Positions 15,945-26,321 of a DNA stretch of 64,000 nucleotides are shown here, piece by piece. This DNA comes from Takifugu bimaculatus (taxonomy: Eukaryota > Chordata > Actinopteri > Tetraodontiformes > Tetraodontidae). The position numbers were made by a program, and so were the translations under genes. The stretch's first letter is position 1, and every line of letters starts with the position of its first letter. The notes below the pieces were generated by a model. That model searched no databases and was not told where the DNA came from. It saw only the letters and a program-made list of their open reading frames with translations. The stretch is taken from contig CP034996.1 in assembly GCA_004026145.2 (NCBI GenBank), positions 8,741,891 to 8,805,890 on the forward strand, read 5' to 3'.

Positions 15945-18900
15945 ATGAATAATTTTAAGGTGGGAAGTTTAAACATTAACGGGGCTAGGGAACCAAGAAA
16001 GAGGGCCAAAGCATATGAAACGGCTAAGAGCAAAAGAATAGATGTTTTATTTTTACAAGAGACCCACAGCAGTGACAGCAATGAGACCGACTGGAGGAGA
16101 GAGTGGGAGGGGGGGGTGTTTTTAAGCCACAGCACTGCGGTCAGTGCAGGGGTGGGCATCCTCTTCTCCAGGTCATTTAACCCAGTCGCTGTCACAGTGG
16201 AGCACGTCGTTCAGGGACGCTGCCTTTTAGTTAAAGCTGCTTTTAGTCACCTCACGGTTGTTTTTATTAATATTTATGCTCCCAACAACGGTGCAGAGAG
16301 GAAGCTCTTTTTAGAGAAAATCAATGACGTTTTAAATAATCTTAGCTCGTCTGATTTGTTGATTTTAGGGGGGGATTTTAATTGTACAGAAGATCACATT
16401 TTAGATCGAAATCACATAGAGCCGCATCCAGTTTCCCAGCAGGTTCTGAGGCAGCTGGTCCGCTCCCATGGTCTGGTGGACGTGTGGAGAAGGATGCACG
16501 CAAGCCACAGACAGTTCACATGGTCCCACATCAGAGACGACACCATCTCTTTGGCTCGCCTCGACCGCTTTTACTGTTGTAAACACCATTTTAGTACTTT
16601 TAAAAAGTGTGATATTTTACCAGTAGGTTTTACAGATCATTGTTTGGTTTTAGGCTGTGTGCTAGTTAGGGACATTCGCCCCAAAAGCGCCTACTGGCAT
16701 TTTAATTCAACTCTGACTGCCGACAGAGGGTTTAAGGAGGTTTTTAGTTACTTTTGGGCTGGTTTTAGGCAGAGGAAGAAGGATTTTACCTGTCTAAGAC
16801 AGTGGTGGGACCATGGCAAAGTTCAGATCAGGTTGTTGTGTCAGCAGCACACTCTCAATGTCACCCGCTACATCACCAGATCAATCGAAGCTCTGGAGAC
16901 CGAGATTGTGGAACTGGAGCAGTTTTGTGAGTCCAGAGGAGATCGAGGGTGTTTGGAGGCCCTCAAGACAAAAAAGACGGCCTTGGCCAACCTGCTGGAC
17001 ACTAAGGTACAGGGCGCGCTGGTGCGGTCCCGGATCCAGGACATCGCAGAGATGGATACCCCCTCGACCTTCTTCTTTGGCCTGGAGAGGAAGCGTGGGC
17101 AGAGCAGGGTCATCCACTCCCTACTATCGGAGGAAGGACGGGAGCTGACAGAGCCAGAGCAGATCCGGAGGAGAGCGGTGGACTTTTACTCCTCATTGTT
17201 CAAGAGTGAGTATAAAGAAAACAATGAACTGTTTGAGGAACACTGCTCTGGACTGCCCCAGGTACCAGAAGAGGCCAATGGTCAGCTGGATCGCCCCCTG
17301 TCTGTCCCAGAGCTGTATGCTGCTCTTCAGAGCATGCAGAGCCTGAAAGCTCCGGGCATCGACGGACTGGGGGTGGACTTCTACAAGGCTTTCTGGAACA
17401 TCGTGGGGCAAGACCTCCTGGACGTCCTCAATGAAAGTCTTCACTCTGGCTCCCTGCCACTGTCCTGCAGGAGGGCAGTAATTGCCCTCCTACCAAAGAA
17501 GGGGAACCTGCAGGACATCAAGAACTGGCGCCCCGTTTCCCTGCTCTGCTCGGACTACAAAATCCTCTCCAAGGCCTTGGCCAACCGGCTGAGGGAGGCC
17601 ATGGAACACGTCATCCACCGGGACCAGACGTACTGTGTGCCCGGCAGGTCAATGGTGGATAACATCCACCTCATTCGGGACGTTTTGGAAGTCTCCAGTT
17701 CATTGGGAACACAGGTTGGTCTCCTTTCTTTAGACCAAGAAAAGGCTTTTGACCGTGTTGAACACAGCTTTCTGTGGAGAACCATGGAGAGGTTTGGGTT
17801 CAGCGCTGGTCTGATAGCCATGATCAAGGTCTTGTATCGTGACATTGAGAGTGTCCTGAAGTTCAACGGTGGCTTGTGTGCTCCTTTTAGGGTGCATAGA
17901 GGTGTCCGTCAGGGCTGCGCCCTGTCGGGGATGCTCTATGCGCTCTCCCTGGAACCCCTCCTGATCAAAATACGTGAAAATGTTCAGGGTTTGGTTTTAT
18001 CGGGTTTTACTGGAAACTTGGTTTTATCTGCTTATGCTGACGATGTTATTGTTTTTACTAGAGATCAGCAGGACATCAACATTTTAAACCGCATAACGAA
18101 CAAGTTTTCCATGGTGTCGGCGGCGAGGGTAAACTGGGGAAAGAGTGAAGCCCTTGCTGTCGGCAACTGGGGTGGGGGTCTCCCGGTTCTCCCAGGAGGC
18201 TTGACCTGGAAGAGGAATGGACTTCAGTATCTGGGGGTGTACCTTGGATGCCAGGAGATAGAAGCCAAGAACTGGGATGACATTGTGGAAAAGGTGGACA
18301 GCAAATTGCATAAATGGAGCTGGATCAAGCCCCACATGTCTTTTAGAGGGAGGGTTTTGGTTTTAAATAACCTTGTTGCTTCGCTGCTGTGGCACCGGCT
18401 GGCCTGCCTGGATCCACCGTCGGGCCTGCTGGCCCAGGTCCAGTCAAAGATGGTGGATTTCTTTTGGGACCGTCTACATTGGGTGCCACAGTCAGTATTG
18501 TTTTTACCTCGGGAGGAGGGGGGCCAGGGCCTCATCCACCTGGCCAGTAGAGTGGCCACTTTTAGACTCCAGTTTGTCCAGAGGTTCCTCGGAGGGCCTC
18601 CTGATTTAGTGTGGAGGAGTGTGGCCAGCTGTGTACTCAAACGTGTGAACAACCTAGGGCTGGATGCTGCTCTGTTTTTAACTAAATTAAACTTTTTATC
18701 GTTACGGGGGCTACCTCTATTTTATCAGGGTGTTTTAAAATCCTGTGCTCTCTTTAGATGGAGCTTTGTTCAGACCGACTCTCTGCACTGGCTTTTAAAG
18801 GAGCCGTTAGTCTGTGGTGGCAGACTGGACATCTGCAGTAGTGCCACCCCTGGGCTGAAGGAGGCCCTGATCAGAAGGAGGATGGTGACACTGGAGCAGC

Positions 18901-19826
18901 TGGTGGCGGCAGCGGGACCAGAGCTCACCGATGCCCAGGCTGTGAGCTTGGCGCTGGGGGTCCGGTCGGTCCGACTGATCCAGAGGAGCTTGGGCCTCTG
19001 GAAACAGAGACTATCAACAAAGGAGAAGGGTCTCCTCCTCCTTCACGAGAGAGGAGAGGCTGAGACTGACCCCACAGACGATTTCCCTGAACTCCACCTG
19101 CACCCGGACCTCCTGGACCTCGGGGGTCCTCTCCTGGATGGCTGTGGCTCAGGGTCCCTTCAAAGCATGGACAGGAGGGTTTTATACGCCAACATTGTGA
19201 AGACACTCAACAAAGACAAACTGAAAAACAGAGAGGTGACAGTATGGAAGGACAGGCTGGGGGGACAGAGTCCTCAGTGGAGGACTCTCTACAAGCCCCC
19301 TATCAAGAAGAGGACTGGTGACCTCCAATGGAGAATTTTGCATGGAGCCATCGCCACCAGTGCCTTCCTGTCAATTTTAAATCCGAACACTTCAAGCAAC
19401 TGCCCTTTCTGTGATTCTAACGAGAGTGTCTTCCATGTTTTTACCGGGTGCAGTAGGCTGGTGGGTCTTTTTAGGGTTTTAACTGATGTTTTTAGGCTTT
19501 TTAATGTCGTGTTCACCACTGCTGTTTTTATTTGTGGTACAAGACACAAGAGGGCAGAAAAGGGGAAATGCCAGATTTTAAATTTCTTAATAAGTGAGGC
19601 TAAACTTGCCATCTATTTGACCAGGAGGGACAGGATTAAAAATGGAGCGGCATGTGACGCGGTGGCTTTGTGGAAGCAGAACGTGAGGGTGTGCCTGAAT
19701 CTGGAGTTCTGCTTCTACAAAGCCACTGAGAACCTGGAAGCCTTTAAACAGCAGTGGGGACATGACGAGGTTTTAGTGAAGGTAACAGAGCAGGGGGAGA
19801 TGAACGCTGCAGCATGGCTGCTCTGA
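15945..19826 (+). CDS. Tx1-clade LINE ORF2: endonuclease and reverse transcriptase, 1,293 aa
   Basis: The ATG at 15,945 starts just before the endonuclease (KVGSLNINGAR). The AP-type endonuclease domain (residues about 5-235) contains FLQETH, GGDFNC and a TDHCLV end motif. The reverse transcriptase (about 450-760) has GLLSLDQEKAFDRVEH, RQGCALSG and the catalytic YADD at residues 697-700. A Cys/His motif (CPFCDSN, then VFHVFTGC) lies near the C-terminus. The ORF is uninterrupted, so this copy may have inserted recently. It would nick DNA and prime reverse transcription of its own RNA. ORF1 stops 77 bp upstream. Confidence 0.93.
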   Translation: MNNFKVGSLNINGAREPRKRAKAYETAKSKRIDVLFLQETHSSDSNETDWRREWEGGVFLSHSTAVSAGVGILFSRSFNPVAVTVEHVVQGRCLLVKAAFSHLTVVFINIYAPNNGAERKLFLEKINDVLNNLSSSDLLILGGDFNCTEDHILDRNHIEPHPVSQQVLRQLVRSHGLVDVWRRMHASHRQFTWSHIRDDTISLARLDRFYCCKHHFSTFKKCDILPVGFTDHCLVLGCVLVRDIRPKSAYWHFNSTLTADRGFKEVFSYFWAGFRQRKKDFTCLRQWWDHGKVQIRLLCQQHTLNVTRYITRSIEALETEIVELEQFCESRGDRGCLEALKTKKTALANLLDTKVQGALVRSRIQDIAEMDTPSTFFFGLERKRGQSRVIHSLLSEEGRELTEPEQIRRRAVDFYSSLFKSEYKENNELFEEHCSGLPQVPEEANGQLDRPLSVPELYAALQSMQSLKAPGIDGLGVDFYKAFWNIVGQDLLDVLNESLHSGSLPLSCRRAVIALLPKKGNLQDIKNWRPVSLLCSDYKILSKALANRLREAMEHVIHRDQTYCVPGRSMVDNIHLIRDVLEVSSSLGTQVGLLSLDQEKAFDRVEHSFLWRTMERFGFSAGLIAMIKVLYRDIESVLKFNGGLCAPFRVHRGVRQGCALSGMLYALSLEPLLIKIRENVQGLVLSGFTGNLVLSAYADDVIVFTRDQQDINILNRITNKFSMVSAARVNWGKSEALAVGNWGGGLPVLPGGLTWKRNGLQYLGVYLGCQEIEAKNWDDIVEKVDSKLHKWSWIKPHMSFRGRVLVLNNLVASLLWHRLACLDPPSGLLAQVQSKMVDFFWDRLHWVPQSVLFLPREEGGQGLIHLASRVATFRLQFVQRFLGGPPDLVWRSVASCVLKRVNNLGLDAALFLTKLNFLSLRGLPLFYQGVLKSCALFRWSFVQTDSLHWLLKEPLVCGGRLDICSSATPGLKEALIRRRMVTLEQLVAAAGPELTDAQAVSLALGVRSVRLIQRSLGLWKQRLSTKEKGLLLLHERGEAETDPTDDFPELHLHPDLLDLGGPLLDGCGSGSLQSMDRRVLYANIVKTLNKDKLKNREVTVWKDRLGGQSPQWRTLYKPPIKKRTGDLQWRILHGAIATSAFLSILNPNTSSNCPFCDSNESVFHVFTGCSRLVGLFRVLTDVFRLFNVVFTTAVFICGTRHKRAEKGKCQILNFLISEAKLAIYLTRRDRIKNGAACDAVALWKQNVRVCLNLEFCFYKATENLEAFKQQWGHDEVLVKVTEQGEMNAAAWLL

Positions 19827-19904
19827 GGGACAGGTTAGGGTTTTAACTGTTTTTATGTGAACAGAGCACTTGTAAATAAAGTACACTTTAAAAGTCAAGA
19901 GAGT

Positions 19905-19997
19905 AGGAGAGAGAGAGCGAGCGCCGAGAGAGCGAGAGAGAGAGAGAGAGAAGAGAGAGAAGAGAGAGAGAGAGAGGAAGAGAGAGAGAGAGGAGAG

Positions 19998-20057
<60 letters not shown>

Positions 20058-20093
20058 GCGAGAAGAGAGAGAGGAGAGAGAGAGAAGAAGCGA

Positions 20094-20141
<48 letters not shown>

Positions 20142-20259
20142 GAGAGAGATCTCGAAGGAGACGTAGCGAGCTAGAGAGATATCTCTCTTCTCTCTCTCTC
20201 TCTCTCTCTCGATCTCTTCTCTCTCTCGCTCTCTCTCTCTCCTCTCTCATCTCTCTTCT

Positions 20260-20293
<34 letters not shown>

Positions 20294-20300
20294 ATATATA
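19905..20300. repeat. GA tract followed by CT tract (inverted dinucleotide repeat)
   Basis: About 270 bp of GA repeat (19,905-20,175) is followed by about 120 bp of CT repeat (20,180-20,300). The two halves are complementary and could fold into a long hairpin. Long ORFs rich in Arg/Glu or Leu/Ser across this region are artefacts of the repeat. Confidence 0.95.
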
Positions 20301-20555
20301 GTGTGTGTGTTCGGTGGTGATGTTGCACCTTCAGCCGCTTACCAATCAATAGTCTTCATAAGGTACTGCCTTCTGTTCACCAGCGGTTGAATGTTAAATG
20401 GTAAACGTGGTTTGGTAGCGTCTTTTCGTGACTGGTTCCTGTTAGTAATTTTCTCTGCTTTCTCACTTCTCTTTCTAGGTCACCATAGGCCCTCATTCAG
20501 AGAAGCAACCTGCACTTCATGCAACTCACCTTTTCAGCAGGCTGTGTACTATTGT
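20301..20555. other. No feature seen
   Basis: Unremarkable sequence between the GA/CT tract and a solo LTR-like element. Confidence 0.5.
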
Positions 20556-21028
20556 TGTTATGGGAAGTCAAGGAGGCCTGGACCCAGATGCAGAGTAGAG
20601 GATATGGCTCTTTATTAATAACAAAAGGTGCAAAACAAGGAGTCAATCAAAGTAGCAATGAAAGTCAATTCTAGCAAAGTAACAACAGAAAATCTACGAA
20701 CTAACGTCACCATAAAGAAAAAAACGTCAAAAGTACAAATGAAAATGCAGTGACGAGGCACTGGAACAAACTTACAGGCTAGAAGAAACCACGAAAAACA
20801 GGAGGCGAAAACTAGAAATCACAACGGATGGGAGCTAGATTCAGTGGCGAAACAACAATCCGGCACAGGAGGCAACGAGAGGGGAGTTTAAGTAGCTGCC
20901 GAATTAACGCAATGAACTGCAGGTGTGTCAGCGGCTCAGCGCTCCCCAGGGATCGGCCCGCCCCTGGCAGTCGCTCCTGCAGGTGAAGGGAGGAGGGAAG
21001 AAATGAGTTGCGTTCAAGAACCACAACA
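20556..21028 (-). mobile_element. Solo LTR-like element, family A
   Basis: A 473-bp unit with TG...CA ends (TGTTATGGGAAG to CCACAACA) between perfect 5-bp target duplications ATTGT (20,551-20,555 and 21,029-21,033). Orientation is minus: the inverted copy at 25,231 has AATAAA before the GGGTCC-containing end. TG...CA ends and a 5-bp duplication are hallmarks of LTR retrotransposons. Confidence 0.75.
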
Positions 21029-21102
21029 ATTGTCTTTCTTTGTCATATTGAAGTCTTGCCAGACTGGGGTATAGAACCTGTCACTGGGCATGCAGTCATG
21101 CA

Positions 21103-21170
21103 GGTTAGGGTTAGGGTTACGGTTAAAGTTAGATTGAAGTTAGGTTAAGTTAGGGTTAAGGTTAGGGTTT
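21103..21170 (+). repeat. Degenerate telomere-like TTAGGG array
   Basis: Several TTAGGG and GGTTAAG variants in tandem. It is short and imperfect, as in ancient interstitial telomeric repeats. Confidence 0.75.
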
Positions 21171-21739
21171 GTCTGATGTTCATGCTGCAGGCTGCAGCCA
21201 TGCAGGTATGCTTGAGGCTTTTGACATCTACATCTTCCTTTGAACTCATCTCTGTAGTCTATCAGTCTAACACAGGGGTACTCACATTTTTTAAGCATGC
21301 GAGCTACTTATGAAAAAACCAAGTCAAAATCAACCAATTATATTTATTTAGAAATCAAATCAAATCAATCTTTATTTATATAACAATCAAAATAGTTTTA
21401 AGGTACTTTCCAGAATCCCAGGGCCTAACCCAAGACAAGAAACAGTGGCAAGGAAAAACTCCCCTTTAACAGGAAGAAACCTTGAGCAGGACCAGGCTCA
21501 TGTAGGGGGACCATCCTGCTAATGGCAGGGGTAGAGAGGGGGGGTGGGGGGGGCAGGTAGAGGATATAATGGAGAGGAGAGGAGAGGAGAGGAAACCATG
21601 ACCCAGTGGGGTGACAGAGGCCTGTCAGGTGATCATGTTTCTGGACCCCGGCAGCCTTGGCCTATAACAGCATAGCTAAGATGTTAACCTAATGATTAGA
21701 CGACCCCCTAAGTATGATAGTTTGTCTATCTATGATAGT

Positions 21740-22901
21740 AACTGGAACTACAGAATTAGCAACAATAAGCATTTTCAAAGAGGTAGGTTTTAAGTCGGAT
21801 CTTAAAAGTAGCGATGGAGTCAGCCTCCCGTACCTGGACAGGGAGCTGGTTCCATAGCAGGGGGGCCTGGTAGCTAAATGCTTGGCCCCCCATTCTACTC
21901 CTAGAAACTCTGGGAACCACAAGTAGACCAGCATTCTGAGAGCGGAGCGGTCTATTGGGCTGTTAAGGTATCACTAGCTCCTCCAGGTAGGATGGAGCTA
22001 GGCCTCTGAGGACCTTGTAGGTCAAAAGAAGGGTTTTAAAAATTATTCTAAATTTAACAGGCAGCCAACGAAGAGACGCCAGTACAGAAGTTATGTGATC
22101 TCTTTTGTCAATACCTGTCAGAACTCTGGCTGTAGCATTTTGGATCAGCTGGAGGCTTCTTACAGAGTTGTTTGGACACCCTGATAATAAAGAATTACAA
22201 TAGTCCAGCCTGGAAGTAACAAATAAATGGACTTCAGAATCATGCCGCGTCAGTAGTTTCTTGATCTTTATGATGTTCATCAAGTGAAAAAAGGCACTTC
22301 TAGAGACTGTTTTAATGTGTGAGTTGAAGAAGAGGTTTTGATCAAAAGTTACTCCGAGATTCCTCACAGAGAAACTAGATGTTAATGAGATACCATCTAG
22401 AGTGATCATGTGATCTAATCTATCCCTGAGAGGTTCATGACCAAACACCATGACCTCAGTTTTTCCCGAGTTAAGGAGGAGGAAATTTGAAGACATCCAG
22501 GACTTTATGTCTTTAAGACAGGTCTGGAGCTTCACTAACTTCTCTGTCTCCTCTGGTTTCAGGGATAAATAAAGCTGAGTGTCATCAGCATAACAATGAA
22601 AATTTATCCCATGCTGCCGAATAATGTTCCCTAAGGGAAGCATGTACAAGGTGAAGAGGATTGGTCCAAGTACAGAACCTTGAGGAACTCCATGGCTAAC
22701 CCTACTGTATGAGGAGGGAACACCATGGACATGAGCAAACTGGTATCTATCAGATAGATACGATCTAAACCAGCCTAGTGCTATCCCTTTAATCCCAATC
22801 ACATGTTCCAGTCTATGAAACATGATGCTGTGATCAACTGTATCAAAAGCAGCACTGAGGTCCAGCAGAACCAGCATAGAGACCAGTCCATGATCTGAAG
22901 C
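21740..22901 (-). pseudogene. L2-type reverse transcriptase fragment
   Basis: Contains LDLSAAFDTVDHSI, GVPQGSVLGPILFTLYMLPL and the catalytic CYADDTQLYLS. A stop follows EELVIP at about 21,963, after which the normal C-terminus continues in frame. The start of the domain is missing, so the copy is inactive. Confidence 0.9.
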
Positions 22902-22903
22902 TA

Positions 22904-22945
22904 CAGTGGTATGAGAAAGTTTGGGCACCCTTGACAATTGGGTGA
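22904..22945 (-). repeat. Isolated mariner-type terminal inverted repeat
   Basis: TA followed by CAGTGGTATGAGAAAGTTTG and GGGCACCC is a widespread Tc1/mariner-type end. It lies at a TA directly next to L2 coding sequence. No matching second end was found, so the transposon is only partly present. Confidence 0.6.
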
Positions 22946-22949
22946 CTTC

Positions 22950-23285
22950 TTCTTGGGTGACCTCATCTTCTTCCAGTCCCATTGGATGCTGACACAGTCC
23001 TTGTTCTCCGTTGTTCCCCAAATGGCCAATTCAAAGTTCACCTTCTTGCAGAGGAACTTATTAACACCAGTAAACTATGCTGTCACGTTTTACGATGGGG
23101 GTTTAACACTTCCCGTCTTAATGTCTCCTGCTGATTACAACTATCTAAACAACAATCGTGTCAAGGAAGGGTCAACTGACCTTTATTACACTTACTAAAG
23201 ATTCTACCATTCCTAACTTCTAAAGTAATTCTAACAGAAAACAGAAACATATGGTACAACAAATGATAACAAGATAAACACAATT
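22950..23285 (-). repeat. LTR-like dispersed repeat, copy 2 of 3
   Basis: Inverted relative to the copies at 15,215 and 60,475; shares CCATCGTAAAACGTGAC, GTTGACCCTTCCTTGACA and ACCATATGTTTCTGTTTTCT with them. It interrupts L2 endonuclease sequence just after the AATATT at 23,286-23,291. Confidence 0.7.
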
Positions 23286-24270
23286 TCTCTTCAATATTAA
23301 AGTCTCCAATGATCATGACTTTGTTCGTTCTAATGACCAAGTCAGATAAGAAATCAGAGAACTCAGACAGGAACTCTGAATGTGGACCAGCAGGGGGCCG
23401 ATATACAAACAAAAGTGGCTTTTCTGTCTTTCAGTTCAGATGGGTGATGCCAAGAGTCAGGCTTTCAAATGAACTGGAGCCATGTTTTGGTCTAGGATTA
23501 ATTAATAACTTGGAGTGATAGAATACTACCACTCCCCCTCCTCGACCAGTAACACGAGGAATATGTTATTTAAGATGGGTAGGAGGAGTAGATTCATTTA
23601 AGCTAACATACTCCTCCTCCTGAAGCCAGGTCTCAGTAAGACAAAAAAAATCAATGTGATGATCCACTATCAGGTCGTGCACTAACAGGGATTTACACAA
23701 AAGAGATCTAATATTTAACACTCCACACTTATTTGTGATATTAGTTCCTCCAAGTTGTGCTTTGGTATTAATTTTAATAAGATTATGGTGATTGACCGCT
23801 TCCCTGCTCTGTGCTTGGTGACCTTTTAAGCGTGGAACAGAGACTACCTCTATAGTGTTCAATATATTATTGTTGGTGGATGAGGGTTCTATGGAAGCAG
23901 CAGAGAGGTGTGTAAGACTACAACTCTGCATCCTGGTCTGGACCCTGGATTGTCAGGTCACTGTGGGTCTAATAAAATTAGCCAAGTTACTAGAAATGAG
24001 AGCGGGACCATCCTGTGTGGGATGGACACTGTCTCTCCTAATCAGACTAGGTTTTCCCCAAAAAGTGCTCCAATTGTCTACAAAGGCCACCTGGTTTTCG
24101 GGTCATCACCGTGACAGGCAGCGACAAAGCGACGACATGCAGCTAAACATTTCATAGATGGCCAGATTGGGGAGGGGACCAGAGAATGCTACGGAGTCCG
24201 ACATCATTTTTGCATCGTTGCACACCGACTCTATGTTAATTTTGGTGACCTCTGACTAACGAAGCCGGGT
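23286..24270 (-). pseudogene. L2-type endonuclease and ORF1 remnant
   Basis: Endonuclease motifs FCLTETWLQEEEYVSLNEST and YRPPAGPHSEFLSEF are visible on the minus strand in several frames. Further upstream, esterase-like ORF1 segments are recognisable by comparison with 26,880-27,190. Confidence 0.85.
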
Positions 24271-24289
24271 GTCGTTTGCTCCAACGTGA

Positions 24290-24960
24290 ATAAGATCTGA
24301 TGTAAGCCCTGATGTAGCATTGATGGAACTCTGTTATAAGCCCTGATGGAGCTCGGATATAAGCTCTGATGGAACATTGATATAAGCTCTGATGGAGCAC
24401 TGATGTTGGTCTATTATACCGGTAAGCTCTAAAATTAGCTCTGATAGAGCTCTGATGGAACTCTGATATAAGCCCTGATGGAGCTCTGATATAAGCTCTG
24501 ATGAACACTAATGGTGCTCTGAAATAAGCTCTGATTGATCTCTGATGGTGCTCTGATGTAGATCTATTTTACCGGTAAGCTCTGATATAAGCTCTGATAG
24601 AGCTCTGATATAAGCTCTGATGAGCACTGATATAAACTTAGATGGAGCTCTGATGTAGGTCTGATATACCGGTAAGCTCTGATTTAAGCCCTGATGTAGC
24701 ACTAATGGAACTCTAATACAAGCTCTGATGTAGGTCTTTTATACCAGTAAACTCACATATAAGCTCCGATATAAGCTCTGATGAGCACTGATGGAGCTCT
24801 GATATAAGCTTTGATGGAGCACTGATACAAACTCAGATGGAGCTCTGATGTAGGTCTGATATACCTGCAAGCTCTGATATAAGCCCTGATGTGGCACTGA
24901 TGGAACTCTAATATAAACTCTGATGGTGCATTGATATAAGCTCTGATGGAGCACTGATGG
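24290..24960. repeat. Minisatellite, 12-13-bp unit
   Basis: Imperfect tandem copies of AGCTCTGATATA and AGCTCTGATGG over about 670 bp, with a variant containing ATACCGGTAAGCTCTGAT recurring irregularly near 24,415, 24,568, 24,660, 24,738 and 24,855. Overlapping minus-strand ORFs are by-products. Confidence 0.92.
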
Positions 24961-25230
24961 TTGAAAATGGATGCTATGATTTCCTCTGACACGGCTTTTA
25001 GCGGCAGTTATTTAGTTGTCACATTTGCGGAATTACATAAGGGTTCAAACATCTTTACATGGCATTTAAATTTCTTTAGATTTAAATTGCTTAAGACACC
25101 ATTTTCTTTCATTAATTGTGCAGAAATATAGACCAATCCCTGCTTTGCCCACAGCCCGAAATGAGTTTATTTTGATTACTGTAAAAATACCAACAAAATA
25201 ACAAGAATCCATGTTAATCTTAATGTTTTC

Positions 25231-25670
25231 TGTTGTGGTTCGGTTTCTGGTCGGCACTCGGACTTCTCGCCTCCTCCCCTACCTGTAGGAACGGCATCCA
25301 GGGGGCGGGCCGATCTCCGAAGAGCGCTGAGCCTCCAGCGCACCTGCAGCTCGTTTACATCAGCGCCTACGTAAGCTCTATTATTGTTGCGCATGTTCCT
25401 GTACCTAGCTCCAGCTCCCCGAGATCGACAGCCCTTCGCCTCGTTTGCTCTCTCGTTTAGTAATTTTTTTTCAGTGCTTAATCAGCTCTTTCAGTTGTTT
25501 CTTTTCCCGACGTTTTTTTCCCATTTTGATGGTGATTTTTTGTTCGCCTTTTCCGTTGTTACTTTCTCAAAGTCTTTTGTTACTTGATCGTTTTGGATAT
25601 TTTGTCAATAAAGAACCTTTTTGTTTGCACTCTGCGCCTGGGTCCTGGCCTCCTTAACTGTTCCGTAATA
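25231..25670 (+). mobile_element. Solo LTR-like element, family A, opposite orientation
   Basis: Related to 20,556-21,028 (inverted): it starts TGTTGTGGTTCG, has AATAAA at about 25,608 and a CTGGGTCCTGGCCTCCTTAA end. The last dinucleotide is TA instead of CA. Target duplication GTTTTC is present at 25,225-25,230 and 25,671-25,676. Confidence 0.7.
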
Positions 25671-25676
25671 GTTTTC

Positions 25677-26109
25677 CTTGTTTTTATTTCCATTTTCTCT
25701 TTGATTGCTGCTGCTTAGTTAAAATGCAGACACTCTTCTGACCTCACAGATACTCATTTTTCTCTTTCCTCCACTTTTCATTGACCTCATGTAACTAAGC
25801 CACTTGAGTGTGTGTTATTGAGGTTATGGGTCATTATTCCATTGACATTCTCTCTTTACCATTGATAACTGGAAGACTATATGACCTTCCTAAAACAAAT
25901 TGATAATTTGCACGTTACTAGTATTTTTGTCTCATTTTCATCCCTGTTGTCCACTAATGCATAATAATAATGAGGTCATTACAATTTCAGTCAGATTTGC
26001 TCCACTGGACACAACCTACAGATAGAAGATCAGGTGAAGATAGAATAAATACCTCATACTCTGAGGAAAAACAACTGTACTCTGGAAAGAGGCATCTTTG
26101 ACATTTGAG
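25677..26109. other. No gene seen
   Basis: AT-rich sequence without a coding signal; it may include the 5' leader of the L2-type LINE that follows. Confidence 0.4.
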
Positions 26110-26321
26110 GGGTGAGTATTGTGTCACTTCCGGTCTTCTCAATCGTTCGTTGGTTGCATTATGCACGGTGTGCTGTATTCACTTAATATTGAACACTTGG
26201 TGTGTTGTATTCACTTGACTTAAAATTTTGAACACTTGGGACATTCTAGTCACTTGATATCAACAGTGAGAAACAACCCATATTAAACAAATACAGGGCT
26301 TCGCCGATTACTAGCGTTAGC

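Larger units (their letters stand above)
15562..19900 (+). mobile_element. Tx1-clade non-LTR retrotransposon, 5' truncated, ORF2 intact
   Basis: The element begins inside ORF1, has a complete ORF2 and a short 3' UTR with AATAAA at about 19,876, and is followed by a GA microsatellite. It is the best preserved LINE in the window. Confidence 0.88.
21353..24290 (-). mobile_element. L2-type LINE, copy A, interrupted
   Basis: The 3' end carries the TATATAAATAAAGATTGATT-type tail, here inverted at about 21,353-21,385, and the GAGAG pentamer tract (21,570-21,592). Upstream on the minus strand come RT sequence (to 22,901), a mariner-type terminal repeat, an LTR-like repeat, then endonuclease and ORF1 esterase remnants up to about 24,270. 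The region between endonuclease and RT has been lost at the insertion. Its 5' end abuts a minisatellite. Confidence 0.85.

Noticed and set aside
19857..20349. Arg/Glu-rich and Leu/Ser-rich ORFs on both strands
   Set aside because: Products of the GA/CT dinucleotide tract.
24236..24992. Overlapping minus-strand ORFs with repeated peptide units, and possible CRISPR-like spacing
   Set aside because: They arise from a degenerate 12-13-bp minisatellite; there are no uniform repeats separated by unique spacers.
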